A stretch of 64,000 bases of DNA from Charina bottae (GCA_023362775.1 JALMGJ010000006.1:15326001-15390000); one strand, 5' to 3'; positions 43,290 through 54,420 are shown, numbered from the stretch's first letter. The notes: a model not told the origin generated them from the letters alone. Numbers and translations: made by a program.

Positions 43290-44124
43290 CACTTAGAACT
43301 GGACTCTAGATGGGCAGGGACTCATGAGATGGCAGAGGTAATATCTGGTGAGTTCATCTGGCATTCTTTTCAACCTGTAATGCCTGAGGAAATGGGCAAA
43401 GAAGTGGGATAAGAAACATATGACCAGTGAAAGTGTGATAGGCTTGGTGCAGGTGATGATGGATGCACCCTTGAGAGAGAGTATGGCCTCTCCTCAAGAA
43501 ACCATCACTCTCCCCAGCTGAGTTAGTTACCCTTCCTTTTCAGGGAAGGTTGCAGAGAAGGTAGTACAGCAGCTACAGAAGTGATGAAGTGGTGAGTAGG
43601 ACCTCCTTGGACTCTTACATTATCTCTCTGTTGAAGCAACTTCAAATTGTGAGTTGCTTTTGGAGCAATGCAGGCCCAAACTACTCATAGGGTTGCCTAC
43701 TCTCATTTATCCATCTTGAACTCCTAGGTTAATAATGGGACAATTTTTGTGGATTCCATCTTGGATACACTTGGCATCAACAACCAGTTCAACTTTGTCC
43801 CTGGTGAGGCCCACATTACTCAATAAACTGCCACTAGATCTGAAGTAAGCCTCTTCTTTAGTACAGTTTAGAGGAAACACAAAACATTTATTTTCCAAGG
43901 TATAGGATTGCTTGTAGTTCATGAGGATGGAGATTATGGACAAGATGCATGTTGCTGCCCAACTCATTCAAAGTAGCAGAGAGTAGCTGAGAGGACTGGA
44001 TTGGATGGATCCGGGAGGGGTGAATGCATCTTCATATAAGAGAATGGTGATGGTAGCCTTAAAGAGGGCAGTGGTCTGTTTGCTCCTGAAGAAATTCTCT
44101 TTGGATCCAGTAGATTTTGCCAAC
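43290..44124 (+). mobile_element. Decayed L2/CR1-group coding fragments
   Basis: Two recognisable scraps: 'tttcagggaaggttgcagag' (FSGKVAEKVVQQLQ-like, near 43540) and 'ccttaaagagggcagtggtc' (ALKRAVVCLLLKKFSLDPVDFAN, 44058 on). Both match positions just before or at the RT of the 60-kb copy. The intervening sequence is not recognised. Confidence 0.4.
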
Positions 44125-44357
44125 TACAGGTAGTCCTCGTTTAGTGGCCACAATTGGGACTGGCAACTCAGTCATTAAGCAAAGCATTCGCCAAGTGAAA
44201 CTGGGACTGTGCTTACGATCTTACTTCAGCTTTCCTTTGCTTTATAGACCTGCGAAGGTCATAACTGTGAGGATTGGTCACAAAGTTACTTTTTCATCAC
44301 TGTCTTAACTGCCAATGGTTGCTGTATGAGGCAGTCACTAAACGAGGACTGCCTGTA
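44125..44357. mobile_element. TA-flanked MITE, short copy
   Basis: Ends 'tacaggtagtcctcg' and 'cgaggactgcctgta' are inverted repeats flanked by the TA dinucleotide. Same family as 54010-54420 and 56514-56917, with an internal deletion. Confidence 0.85.
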
Positions 44358-44497
44358 CTGCTTAAATACCCCCTTTTGGGGCAAGGCACTTGAGAGGGTG
44401 GTGGTTGTGCAGTTGTATACATTACAAAATCACAGATTTTAAAGGAACATTAGAAGCCATCTACTCCAACCCCTGCTCCGTGCAGTATCCACTAGAA

Positions 44498-44718
44498 CAG
44501 GGTTCCTCAACCTCAGCCATTTTAAGATGTGTGGACTTCAACTCCCAGAATACTCCAGCCAGCAGTGCTGGCTGGAGTATTAACAGGGTTCCTCAACCTC
44601 AGCCATTTTAAGATGTGTGGACTTCAACCCCCAGAATACTCCAGCCAGCAGTGCTGGCTGGAGTATTCTGGGAGTTGAAGTCCACACATCTTAAAATGGC
44701 TGAGGTTGAGGAACCCTG
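44498..44718. mobile_element. Palindromic hAT MITE with an extra arm
   Basis: The arm 'cagggttcctcaacctcagc...ccagccagcagtgctggctgg' appears twice in direct order and once inverted. It is bounded by perfect 8-bp duplications 'cactagaa' (44490-44497 and 44719-44726). Confidence 0.9.
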
Positions 44719-44726
44719 CACTAGAA

Positions 44727-44892
44727 CATTTCTGAAAGATGACTGACCATCAGAACAACAACACCAATAATACTGTATGCAACTTATGAAATGGATGGGA
44801 GTCCACAAAAAAACTAATTCTATACTACATTTCTTGATCTGTTTCTGAAAGCAGCAAGAGCCAATGGTTCCTAATGGCAATGTACAGTATAT

Positions 44893-44927
<35 letters not shown>

Positions 44928-46074
44928 TTGTGTGTAACTGCTCAAACGTACTGATTACAGCAATCTGATTCTCCTAACCTTTCTTCTTCCTGTACAGTCG
45001 GGTGCATTTAAAACACATAGGCAACATTTGGGAAAATGGACTATTGCAAAGCACAGCTTCATTATAAATGAGGCCGTACATTTGGCTGCATTTCAAAGAC
45101 AAAGCCATTTCCCAGCATGGAAGATTAGCTCCACGCCATGCTTTTGCTACTACACTTCTGGCTTTCTTTATTTCACATCCAAAAGAAACCTGGAAAATAT
45201 TGTGTAGATTTTCTTTTGACCATGCTGCTGTTAGTAGTACAAACATCCTAATATATAAGGTTTCTCTCACTTTCTCTCTCTCTCTCTCTGTCTCTCTCTC
45301 TCACTCACTCACTCACTCTCTTTGATTGACCAATTAGGCTGCTCTTTTCTCTTTCTGCACACAGATGGTATGGAGCACTGAGCAACACACGCTAAACATT
45401 TTCCTGAAATTTCAGTCTGCTTGATAGGCATATCTGACGAGTATCAGGACCTGGGACAAATTAAAAGAAAACACTATAAATCTCACAAGCTACATGCCGG
45501 AGTGTGGCTTCTACTTTTAAGATGTTCTGACTGTACATTCCAGCAGAAAGAATGTGACTGATTCATTTAAGAGTTTGACGTATCTTCCAATTCTCCAACA
45601 GTTTTATTCTCCATGAAAAAAAGGATTTGTTTTTCTACTTTATTCATGGGGGAGAATGCACATGTTATCATTTTGACACTGACTGCTTGGATATTGGACT
45701 CACAGTTTTGTGCTAGCTTCAGCATGTATCCAGCCATTCTGGTCATTGTTTTACATTTCAAGGCACACAATGAGCTATTCAGAGCAAGGATATGGCTCTT
45801 TGGTCCACAGTTTCACATAACAAGAGCAACGAAATCTCAGAGTTGTCCTCTGCCTAATGAATAGAAAATCTGAGAGCTGTGAGTGAACCAAAGTTAGAAG
45901 GAGCTAGAGATTTTTTTGGGGGGGAGTACACTATATACAGTGCTCTCAGCAATGGATAATATTTTAGCCACACCAGTCAGCCTCAGGATAGAGACATTTG
46001 GTCTGTTGATGCTGCCCCCTCCAGCTGAATCAGCAATAAAAATTGCTTCCAAATAAACACCACTTAACAAGGTT
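44727..46074. other. Unique DNA with (GT)n and (CT)n microsatellites
   Basis: (GT)n at about 44897-44926 and (CT)n/(ACTC)n at about 45272-45320. No gene recognised. Confidence 0.5.
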
Positions 46075-46408
46075 AAGGGCATAGTGGCTCAGCGGGTAAG
46101 ACACCAGGCTTGTCGATTGGAAGATCCCAAGTTCGGAGGTTCGAATCCCTAGCCCTGCGTGCAGAGTGAGCTCCCGCACTAGCCCCAGCTCTTGCCAACC
46201 TAGCAATTCGAAAGCATGCAAATGCAAGTAGATGAATAGGTACCACTTCGGTGGGTAGGTAACAGCGTTCCACATGCGTCATGCGGCCACATGACCGTGG
46301 AAGCGTCTTCGGACAACGCTGGCTCTTCGGCTAACAAACGGAGATGAGCACCGGCCCCTAGAGTCAGACACGACTGCACAAATGTGCGGGGGGAACCTTT
46401 ACCTTTTT
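46075..46408 (+). mobile_element. Sauria-type SINE, near complete
   Basis: A box 'gtggctcagcgggtaagaca', B box 'ggttcgaatccc', the central region and the tail 'agagtcagacacgactgcac' to 'acctttacc'. A reverse scrap of the tail ('aaagtaaaggtaaaggttcc') lies at 46580-46605. Confidence 0.88.
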
Positions 46409-47809
46409 AACAAGGTTATATTTACAAACCTATTTATCTATCTACAGAAACACACATTTTTCATTCTGTATTTAATCTGGGAGAACTATGGATGGAGATG
46501 CTGGGGATTCCCTGGGCACCCAGAGCTTTTAGGAGGGCAGAATCCACCACTCCACTTCCCAACATTTCCAATGAGTAAAATTTAAAGTAAAGGTAAAGGT
46601 TCCCCCCTTATTTAACTATGTTTCATGAAGCATAAGAAATGCACCAGGAAAAAAAGGGAGAGAGAAAGAGAAGGACCAACAGGCATACTGACTAAAATGT
46701 CATGTGCAGCCAAGCTTGCAGTGTTAAGAAGAACTGAATACATCAAGAATATCCTCTGATCCTGTAATACTCCACTCTGCAACAACTGGAAGTAGCTGAC
46801 AAGAATGGCAAAGGTAACATAGATACCATGGGCTCAAGATCTTTCAAGGTCAAGGATTACTTTCACTGGTGCATTCATAAGGTTGGGAGTACACCAAGCC
46901 TTTGGTGGCATGATACTCAGGGACTCAGCTCATTTGATTTGAGAAGCAAAACTATTTTAGGGCAAATTCCCAAAGACAACAGAACTGATTAATCAAATAA
47001 AGCATTATCATCTCAATTAGAGATATCCAAATATTTCCAAGCAGATGGCTAAACTGGGTCCAGGATAAAGAACTGGGCAGGGCTAGAACAAAAACTGAAT
47101 CCACTTAATGTAATTTTAATTGAAGTAAATAAATTCAATTCAATCAATGATTACTTGTGATGTATTTAATAATCTTTTCTACTATCACATTCAAAAATAT
47201 AATTTTGTAAACATTTGTGGGTGGATTCCTGGAACTGCACACTAGGCTTCAAAGGGTTGAATGTGGTTTTGAGGCTTTGAGTTTAGATTTAATTTGGGTG
47301 ATCTAAACTATGGAAATAAAGTGTGATTCTCTAATGTGTAAATCAGCCACAGTGACCTAAACATGCTTTTAGTATCTTCTCTTTTACACACAGAGAAAAG
47401 GAATGTCAAAGCCATTGACTAAAAGTATAAGTATTATTAATTTGATCCAGGCGAAGCATGGCTACATATCTGCCTCTGTATCCTTGACATCTGTGCGTAT
47501 AGTTTGGTTGAAAAACTACACATAAGCCACTATTTATTTACAGGAGCCTGTGTAAATATGTGCTGCAAATATAGTCAAAGGATCTATAAATAAGTAGCTG
47601 ATGGTGTGCAAAATCCTTTTGCATATTCATGGAATCAAGCAGGCAGGATCAGAAGCAACTCTATTGTCAAAAGTAGAGCCACCAACACAGACCATTTCTC
47701 CATGATTATGTACAGCCATATACAAGAACAGAGCTCCTGTTACCCGTTAATATGAAAAGTTTAGAAGCTTGAATTTATTTTTGCTCTATCTTGTTCAAAC
47801 AAATCAGAA
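46409..47809. other. Unique DNA, no gene recognised
   Basis: Single-copy sequence apart from the SINE-tail scrap at 46580-46605. Confidence 0.5.
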
Positions 47810-48168
47810 TTTATTTATTTAATTAATTAATTTAATTTTTATCCTGCCTTTATTATTTTTATAAATAACTCAAGGTGGCGAACATACCTAATACTCCTTC
47901 CTCCTCCTGTTTTCCCCACAACAAACCTGTGAGGTGAGTTGGGCTGAGAGAGAGGGACTAGCCCAAGGTCACCCAGCCGGCTTTCATGCCTAAGGTGGGA
48001 CTAGAACTCTCAGTCTCCTGGTTTGCCATTGGCTCCTTCCTAGGGCTGAGAGAGAATGACTGGCCCAGGGTCACCCAGCCGGTTTTCATGCCTAAGACGG
48101 AACTAGAACTCTCAGGCTCCTGGTTTCTAGCCCAGCACCTTAACCTCTAGACCAAACTGGCTCTCTAG
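47810..48168 (-). mobile_element. SINE family B with L2-type tail, two 102-bp units, minus strand
   Basis: On the minus strand: tRNA-like head ('gccagtttggtctagaggtt') at about 48165, then two units ('ttttcatgcc' at 48083 and 'ctttcatgcc' at 47981, 102 bp apart), then the '...gtggggaaaacaggaggagg' tail to about 47815. Confidence 0.87.
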
Positions 48169-48170
48169 AA

Positions 48171-48339
48171 CAGGGCCGCAACTGGGGGGGGGGGGGCAAG
48201 TGGGGCATGTGCCCCGGGTGCCACACTGGGGGGTGCACCAAAATGATGCCCAGGGGGTGCCAAAATGACAAAATAACCCATGGGGGGGGCACAGAATCCA
48301 TGTTTGCCCCAGGTGACACAGACCCTAGTTCCATCCCTG
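48171..48339. mobile_element. hAT-type MITE at the SINE boundary
   Basis: Ends 'cagggccgcaactgg' and 'cctagttccatccctg' are imperfect inverted repeats. Both flanks are 'ctctagaa' (48163-48170 and 48340-48347), a perfect 8-bp duplication. The interior has G-runs and 'gggggtgcaccaaaatgatg' style repeats. Confidence 0.87.
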
Positions 48340-48347
48340 CTCTAGAA

Positions 48348-50334
48348 TGCTACAATTCCTAATATTCCACACCCTCCACATATTATCTGTATCTTCCATA
48401 ATGCCAAGCATTGTCTATTTTTTAAAAGATAACAATAACATCACCCAAAAAATCAGTTCAGAAACTGGGCATGCAAAGAACTTGAATGGGAAATGGAAGG
48501 CAATACTGGTACTGATGTCCCTGGAGAGACCATCCCATAAAATAAGTGGCATAGAGAAAAAGCACTCTAGAAAATCAGAGAGAATCAGAAGACAGATGAC
48601 TCAGAAGCAAACATGCCCTCTGCTTGATGGCCATAGATTTCAAGGGCTGTAATGGCCTTACCCTCAAACTGAACAGTTCCTGGAATCTAATAAGAAACTG
48701 CCAGTTCATGAAGAAGATGCTGATATATGAAGAATTTGCATGAGCTGTCAAGGAGCTTCAAAGCAACCTGAGATAAATCTCCATTTGTTTGTTCTGCCTC
48801 TTTCAGATTAAGAAAACTCACTCAAACCTTAGCTCCAAAGACTTTTCATACAGTTCTGTAGCATCACAACAGCTCTACCAACCTTTATCAAACCATACAA
48901 ATCCTAATATTTTCTAAATAGAATTTCACCTCCATAGTTGACAATTCTCTCTTCCCTGACATTCTTTACTATAGTTGCTTATTTCTCAAGAAGCAAATGA
49001 GACTTTAATCATTCTTAAGTAAACAAGTGTGTCCAAGTAGCGGATTTCCAAATGTCAAGGTGATTTACATGTCTAGAAACATCACTTTTAACACTTAAAT
49101 TCACTGACAGCATTAGCTGATTATACTTCAAAAATGCAATACTTTTCTGATATACATCACTTCCATATGTACTCATTGTTATCTCATTCATCTGGAATAA
49201 TCAAAGGCAGCTGGAACCCTATCTCAGAGGGCCTGCTTTGCATTCAGGTTCAATCTTTACCATCTCTTGGTAAGGCTAGGAAAGATCCCACCTGAAACTC
49301 CAAAAAGCTGTAACAGTTCTGTGTCAGATGGACTGTATAGAGGCAGTTTCACAGTCTAATTCCAAACACAGTGTGTGCAAGTAATTTCTACGGAATCTAA
49401 TTGAATTAATTTGCAAAGAATGAATGCATATCTGAGAGTGTAAACCCTTTAGATTTGACGAATTACTTAGTTGTGCCTCGGTCAGCAGGACCAACCAAGA
49501 TCAGGGAGCTATCCGTTCAGCACCCCCAGACTTGCCGTACATTGCTGGCTAAACACAACAGCAACAAAAGAAATCCCTCAACTCCTGAAACGAATCGACT
49601 TTAATTATAAAGAAATTGCCTTTCAGTCATTATATCTAATGAAATGTATTGACAGCTCGCTTGGCATATTTGCCGATCCTGGAGAGATTAGGAAACAACT
49701 TTGGATCTTACAAATGTATAATTGAGCAAGGAGAGAGGAAGCGAGCAAGCGGTAGGAGTTGTATATTTTGTTTGCATGGCATGGGTGGACATTTGCACCA
49801 ATCCCTTTACTTACAGCGTCACCTAATACAAACTGAAGCTGAGTCTTAAAGTAACCCCAAATATTTTTGTTTGCCTTATTGATAATCTATATTCCAGCTC
49901 TAAATTCTGGAATCTGGACAGATGATAGATAGCAAAATAGAAATCACTTATTTGAAAGTGCATTTCTTTGGTAGATATCAAGTAGCCTCCAAGAATTTTC
50001 TGCTCAAAAATATTGGGGGTGGGGCTAGCAGGGGGGAAAATGCACATAAATAGCTGGCCAGTTTTAATGGGAGGGGGAGCTATTGGCAAAATTCCTGTAA
50101 CAATTTAGGCTGGAGATGATGGGAGGTGTACTCCAACAGATCTGGAAGACATCCTAGTTGGAGGTGGCCAGATTTTCCAATTGGATGCCCTCCCCCTTTT
50201 TCCAGGACTCCAGCAAAAACCAAGCAAAGTCAAACAAGGCAAACGTGCCGTGGTTATTGTATCGTGATTCTTTTAATCCTGTTTTTGCTTGATTTCTAGA
50301 AGTTTTAATTCTAGAGTTTTTAACCTTTGGTTGA
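48348..50334. other. Unique DNA downstream of the CpG-island exon
   Basis: If the minus-strand exon at 51.3 kb is real, this is intron 1. The part near 49540-49700 has homeodomain-like words ('gactttaattataaagaaattg', 'attgacagctcgcttgg'). No second exon was recognised. Confidence 0.35.
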
Positions 50335-50400
50335 TGGCTGTGTTAGCTGCCCACAGTTCGTAGGTAAGGTGGGCGGCTGTATAAACAAACAAATAAAATT
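50335..50400 (+). mobile_element. L2/CR1 3' tail scrap
   Basis: 'agctgcccacagttcgtagg' then 'taaggtgggcggctgtataaa' and an A-rich tail. Confidence 0.5.
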
Positions 50401-50599
50401 GTTGGAAGGGAGTCTACCAGAAACGGTTGTAGGCTTGACTGGGTAGAAGGCACCGGCAAACTCCTATAACGCTGTCGAGAAAACTGCAGGGGATGGTACT
50501 CTTGAAGTTTCCAGGGGTCGAGTTCGAGTCCAGGGAGACTTTACTTTTTCTCACTTCTGCTTGCAGAGCATGGCGTCTACTGATGAACTGTGGTCTTTC

Positions 50600-51990
50600 T
50601 CTCTCTCTCTCTCTCCCCCCCCCCTCCTTTGAACCGCGGATCTCAGCCCAAGAAGACGCTGAGCGACGCTTCCCCGCTAGAACGGGCGGGCCGAAAGCCA
50701 GGTTCCAAACTTTGATTCGCCCCACTAGAGAGCCAACGCTGACATCCCCTGACCCAGGGTACAGGGTTTCGCCATCCACCCACCCACTACAGGCCAGGAA
50801 GAGGCGAAACATGTCCAGAAAATATCCCAACATCCCCCCCACCCCCCATCTTCTCGGCTCCCCACCGCCCACCCCAACTCCTTGTCTGGGTCTGAATCAG
50901 CAGCAGCCTTCTCGCCGGGCTCATTTTTCGGGCAGTTCTTCTCTCCCCCTCCCACCCCACCCCCCGACCGGGTCTCCATCGGCCTGTTTGCCTGAGCCAG
51001 ACGCCGAGGCGAGGTCTGGGGCTGAGAGCGACCTCATTTCGCCCTGGGAAGCCGATCCCAATCAAAGACCCTCCGGGCCAGCTTCGATTAGCCACGCTTC
51101 AAAAAAAAAAGTGGGGGGAGAGGAGAGGAGAAGCGAAGCGGAGGGGGCCCACCGGGGAATAATCGCAGTGGCCCCCAAGGAGGGAACGTGGTGGGTTTGG
51201 GTTGCCGTGGCCCCGAAGCCGGACCCTCCCGGAGAGAGACCGGGGAGGACAGCCCCGGCTGGCTTCTCTCCGCTCAGGTGGCCGACAATCGGCGGCGGGA
51301 CCGCTCGGCCTCCAGGGCAGGCGCTCACTCTTACCTCAAGCAGTAAAACAAAGAGCCAGAGCCGGGAGAAGCCGCGCATCAGGGCGCCGCACCTTCCTCC
51401 CGGGGCGAGGTCGGCGGGCATTGAAGCAGAAGGCGGCGCGGGGCCGTCACGCCGCCGCCCGCCTCGCCAGCAGCCCGCCTGCCCGCCCGCCGGGAGAGGC
51501 GCGGGGAGAGAGGTCCGCAGGGCGCGCGCGAGCCTCAGACGGAGAGCCAGCGCGAGGTCCGGCAGGCGGCGGTGGCGGCGGCGCGCGTGTCCGTGCGCGC
51601 GCGCGCCCTCGCCTTTCCAGAGTGGGGGTAACAATGGCGAGCCCTCGCTGGTGAGGCAGCCTCAGACCCGCCGTGCAGCCTCGCTCTCGCGCCGGAGCCC
51701 CATGGCGCCGCCTCCCCTTCCTCTTCCTCTCTGGCTGAGACCGCCGATCTCTTGCGATCGCAGCCCCGCTGGCTCAGCTCCAGAGGGGTTTCCCACCGAC
51801 CGGAGATGGCCGGCCCTCGCCTGCGGTCCGCCTTCTGCTCCTAATCCGTCCCCCTGCGCTCTCCGCTCTGCTGGGCGCAAGGCGCGGGAAGCCGCCCACC
51901 GCTCGGGCTCGCTCGCTCTCCCGGAACGGATGGGGCGACTTCATGCCAAGCTCCTGCGGCCGGAATGGACGAGGCGCCACCTTCCACCTC
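50600..51990. promoter_or_regulatory. CpG island
   Basis: The only long CpG-rich block in the window, starting after a (CT)n/C-run at about 50598-50630 and densest at 51380-51620 (a CG/TG alternating stretch lies at 51580-51606). GC boxes such as 'gggcgg' and 'ccgccc' recur. The CpG density contrasts with the decayed CpGs elsewhere, which suggests a germline-unmethylated promoter. The best gene start found within it is the minus-strand exon at 51335-51379. Confidence 0.8.
51335..51379 (-). CDS. First coding exon of an unidentified secreted or membrane protein
   Basis: The minus strand reads MRGFSRLWLFVLLLE in exactly 15 codons, then GAG|GTAAGAG, a strong consensus splice donor at 51335/51334. 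A basic start plus a hydrophobic core (LWLFVLLL) is the front of a signal peptide, whose cleavage site would lie in exon 2. An in-frame ATG at 51421 would add 14 residues (MPADLAPGGRCGAL). Neither ATG has a strong start context, with pyrimidines at -3. Position in the densest part of the CpG island fits a first exon. Later exons would lie at lower coordinates, but none was recognised in the 51 kb available, so a long first intron is likely. I do not recognise the gene. A chance match remains possible. Confidence 0.5.
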
Positions 51991-52471
51991 GGTTCATCTC
52001 CACCCATGGCTACGCTCCACCCCTTCGGGTCCCCAGCCCCCAGCCCTACTTCCAGCTGATTCTCCCAACACCCCCACCGAGGCAACGCCATCTCCTCGAA
52101 GTCTTCCAGGCAGTTACCAAATCCATCTTTCTTCTTCCTCTCCTTGCCATTGCAGCCCTGATCTCTAGGAAGCCCTGGGTCCATCGCCTGTGAAAAGTGG
52201 GCAATGTAGCCAATCTCCCTCATAGGGTTGCTGTGATAAGTAGCAACAGTCCTGTGCCTGCCTATGCAGCCTCCCAAATCAGTACAGAAGTGCAGCCTAA
52301 ATGAGAGATGTCATTGATGCATTGTGGGACTGATGCCTTGAGCTTTCCCCAAGTCTGCTTCTGTCTTAGGGCCGTTAGTGGATGGGGCATTTCGCAGGGT
52401 AACATCAGCAGAGAGGCAAGTCCAAACCCCAAGGAACTTGATCATCTTGATAGAGACAGTACAGATAAAAG

Positions 52472-52540
52472 GGAGGGGGGAGGAGGAGGAAGGGAAGAGG
52501 AGGAGGAGAAGGAGAAGGAGAAGGAGAAGGAGAAGAAGAA
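52472..52540 (+). repeat. Polypurine (GGA/GAGAAG)n stretch
   Basis: An AGG/GAAGGA-rich run between the CpG island and the second promoter-like cluster. Confidence 0.85.
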
Positions 52541-52589
52541 AATTGTAAGAAGGCTTACAATTTCATATATTATACAGACATTATTATCG

Positions 52590-52770
52590 CGCACTAAGGG
52601 GGAGGGGTAAGGGAACCGACTCTTCTTCCGTAGGTATTGGACTACATGTCCCAGCATACCTCGCTTCTGAGTCGGCTGCTGACATCCTGTATGATACCGA
52701 TCGGGTTCCGTCGTCCTCTGCCGCCATTCACGGGATTCCCAGGATCTTCTTCCGCTCCAAGGGTGACCCC
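52590..52770. promoter_or_regulatory. Housekeeping-type promoter cluster (ETS, ZNF143, YY1-like sites)
   Basis: ETS-like CTTCCG at 52625-52630 and 52749-52754; 'actacatgtcccagcatacc' at 52641-52660, a close match to the ZNF143/Staf site (ACTACAANTCCCAGCATGC); and 'gccgccatt' at 52720-52728, YY1-like. This combination marks ubiquitous, often bidirectional promoters. No coding exon could be attached. It could also be the 5' end of a LINE. Confidence 0.45.
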
Positions 52771-52797
52771 CGACAGGACGCCGGCAAATTCTCCCAC

Positions 52798-52913
52798 TTT
52801 AACGTGGTACCCATTTATCTTCTTGCATTTTTGCTTTCGAACTGCTGGGTTGACAGGAGCTGGGGGCAAGTGGTGAGAGCTCACTTCGCCACGCAGGGAT
52901 TTGAACTGCCTGT
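52798..52913 (-). mobile_element. Sauria-type SINE head fragment
   Basis: 'gtggtacccatttatcttct' to 'cgccacgcagggatttgaac' is the reverse complement of the SINE head and central region, diverged from the other copies. Confidence 0.65.
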
Positions 52914-52973
52914 CCCTAACAGGACAGGCAGTGGAACTAATGACCCTAACAGGACAGGCAGTGGAACTAATGA
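52914..52973 (+). repeat. Exact 30-bp tandem duplication
   Basis: The unit starting 'ccctaacaggacaggcagtg' (52914-52943) is repeated without change at 52944-52973, at the junction of the SINE scrap and the CR1 scrap. Confidence 0.95.
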
Positions 52974-53118
52974 CCCAGAGAGGTGTCAGCCTCTGCTTCA
53001 CTGGATGTGTTCAAGCAGAGGCCAGACAGCCATCTGTGACAGATGCCTTAGTTTGGATTCTTCCGCTGCACAGGAGGTTGGACTCAGTGGCCTAAATTCT
53101 CCTTTGCATCTCTAGGCT
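52974..53118 (+). mobile_element. CR1-type LINE 3' fragment
   Basis: 'tgtgttcaagcagaggccag', 'agccatctgtgacagatgcc' and 'aggaggttggactcagtggc' match the generic amniote CR1 3' end (VFKQRLDSHL, then GWTRWP). The usual octamer tail is missing. Confidence 0.6.
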
Positions 53119-53409
53119 TCATACAACCTGGTAACAGACACAGTCTTTGTTCAGTCTGGAGATGAAGATTTAAAACAGGTTATTTATGAGCAGGGATTTA
53201 AACCCCCTCCCCCCAAAGAGGGTATCATGTAGCTCAGCCTTCTCCACTTTGAGGTCCTGATTGTTGGGACTACAATTTTCAGGGAATTTTGCCGGTTCTA
53301 ACCGTAACACATTGAGAGAACATCAGGCCGGGGAAGATGGTTTTCAAGGAGAGAGTTTCAGAGAGGACATGGATGGAGACATTTTTGTGAATAGGAGACC
53401 GAGTGGCTG
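53119..53409. other. Unique DNA, possible MITE remnant near 53225-53290
   Basis: No gene recognised. Confidence 0.4.
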
Positions 53410-53592
53410 GTTTCACACAATGCACTAAGCCATAATATGGCTTGCTTGACTGTGGTTTAGCATCTTGTGGCAACCCAGCTTTGTAAATCATGGTTTATGG
53501 CATACCATGATGTGTACAGCTCAGCCAATTATGGCTTACTCAAAACACTGTTGGCAAATAATTGCTTAATGTACTATGTGAACCCAGCTTGT
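53410..53592. mobile_element. Inverted-repeat element (MITE-like)
   Basis: 'gctggtttcacacaatgcac' at the left and 'gtactatgtgaacccagc' at the right form imperfect inverted repeats of about 25 bp. The interior has 'gtttgtaaatcatggtttatgg'-type words also seen near 20920 and 59870. No target duplication could be fixed. Confidence 0.55.
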
Positions 53593-54009
53593 GAATGAAT
53601 AACAAATTCATAAGGATCGCTTTGTGAAATGACTCTGCATCTATGGAAATAAGGCCCAGAGACAGGGCATTGTCTAGATGATGACGCTACATGATGTGAA
53701 ATTTCTTATTCCCCACTCCTCTGCCTCTTTTACCATGATTTTTAAACCTTAGGTTCTACTTCTGGATAAAGTAACCTTGGGTATTTGCAAGATTATCTGA
53801 TTTATTTAACCATTGGGTTGAAAAAAATAGCTATCTAAAACAACCCATTTTATTGTTAAGTGGCAAGGCTTTGAAACTACTCTCATCACTTAAAAACAGC
53901 TCCTAAAATCTGAACACAAGGGCAAAGGAATAATAAAATTAAGGTGATAAAAAGCTTTGTAGCAAAGGCAAAACGTTTATGCAGGATCTGGGAGTGAATA
54001 AGAGGACGG
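53593..54009. other. Unique AT-rich DNA
   Basis: Nothing recognised. Confidence 0.5.
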
Positions 54010-54420
54010 TACAGGTAGTCCTCGACTTACAACCATTCATTTAGCCACTGTTCGAAGTTATGGCACTGGAAAAAGTGACTTGCAACCAGTCCTTGCACTT
54101 ATGACCATCACAGCATCCCCGCAGTCATGTGATTGCGATCTGGGCGCTTGGCAACCAGCTCACATTTACGACGGTTTCAGCATCCCAGGGTCATGTGATC
54201 ACTATCTGCAACCTTCTCAGCCAGCTTCCAACAAGCAAAGTCAATGGGGAAGCCAGCAGGGAAGGTCGCAAATCATGATCACGTGATGTCTTGCTTAACA
54301 ACCGTGGCAAAAAAGGTTGTAAAATCAGGTGCAATCACGTGATGCCTCACTTAATGACCGCACTGCTTAGCAACAAATTTTCTGGTCCCAAATGTGGTTG
54401 TAAGTCAAGGACTACCTGTA
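54010..54420. mobile_element. TA-flanked MITE, long copy
   Basis: Ends 'tacaggtagtcctcgactta' and 'taagtcaaggactacctgta', with TA at both edges. The interior repeats 'cttacaacc' and 'cttaatgacc' words. Ends and TA target suit a Tc1/mariner-type mover. Confidence 0.88.

Noticed and set aside
43707..43967. 86-codon minus-strand frame as a host exon
   Set aside because: No flanking splice signals were identified, and it lies between decayed L2/CR1 scraps.
50493..52193. 566-codon plus-strand open frame through the CpG island
   Set aside because: GC-rich DNA lacks stop codons by composition. The protein is low-complexity Pro/Arg/Ala with no domain, and several frames are open on both strands here.
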